A stretch of 64,000 nucleotides of DNA from Theobroma cacao. Its lineage: Eukaryota > Streptophyta > Magnoliopsida > Malvales > Malvaceae. The stretch lies in assembly GCF_000208745.1 (NCBI RefSeq), contig NC_030852.1, forward strand, positions 790,723 through 854,722, given 5' to 3'. The position numbers and the translations under genes are program-made. This document shows positions 63,986-64,000 of the stretch, piece by piece. The notes beneath the pieces are model-generated. The model saw only the letters and a program-made list of their open reading frames with translations, was not told where the DNA came from and did not search any database. Within the stretch, counting starts at the first letter, position 1; every line of letters starts with the position of its first letter.

Positions 63986-64000
63986 ACCCTGTTTGTTAGC

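Overview
The window is nuclear DNA from a flowering plant, most likely a woody eudicot. Evidence: intron-rich genes with GT-AG splicing, AT-rich introns and spacers, a plant-type ATM kinase, a Dof transcription factor, a two-domain plant pantothenate kinase 2, a plant tRNA-Pro, and an Athila-type Ty3/gypsy retrotransposon. No bacterial-style operons, CRISPR arrays or phage genes are visible. The species cannot be named from the sequence.

Layout. 1-14,289 (minus): 5' part of the ATM gene, 22 coding exons giving the first ~946 residues; the kinase end lies off the left edge. 14,290-14,600: ATM leader/promoter with an E2F-type site. 14,600-31,200: transposon- and repeat-rich block. It holds a ~380 bp repeat array (14.6-15.9 kb), an inverted array of ~250 bp units (15.9-18.6 kb) interrupted by a terminal-inverted-repeat (TIR) element with a minisatellite core, a ~100 bp AT-rich array (19.5-21.1 kb), a truncated Athila-like retrotransposon on the minus strand (21.6-28.0 kb), a second minisatellite-bearing TIR element (28.2-29.1 kb), and a second copy of the ~380 bp array (29.0-29.8 kb). 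35,406-36,891 (plus): a two-exon Dof gene matching the DOF5.6/HCA2 cambium regulator. 39,439-40,020 (plus): mitochondrial ribosomal protein bL12. 40.56-41.26 kb: a TIR element. 41,461-41,532 (minus): tRNA-Pro(UGG). 42,056-53,239 (minus): PANK2, 22 coding exons, 931 residues. 55,559-57,365 (minus): ISU1, the Fe-S scaffold, three exons. 57.8-64 kb: gene-poor, with local tandem duplications, a broken RNase H fragment of a non-LTR element, and an intact TIR/minisatellite element at 62.5-63.6 kb.

Functionally the genes are unrelated housekeeping or regulatory loci, not a cluster: DNA-damage signalling (ATM), vascular development (Dof), mitochondrial translation (bL12), coenzyme A synthesis (PANK2) and mitochondrial Fe-S assembly (ISU1). 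The two mitochondrial genes share TGGGCC/T site II motifs upstream. All exon coordinates were worked out by hand from splice signals, reading-phase continuity and remembered family resemblance; no alignment was run.

The most unusual signal is a set of TIR elements whose ends are related while their minisatellite cores differ, together with a ~1.8 kb inverted tandem array that could form a long hairpin.
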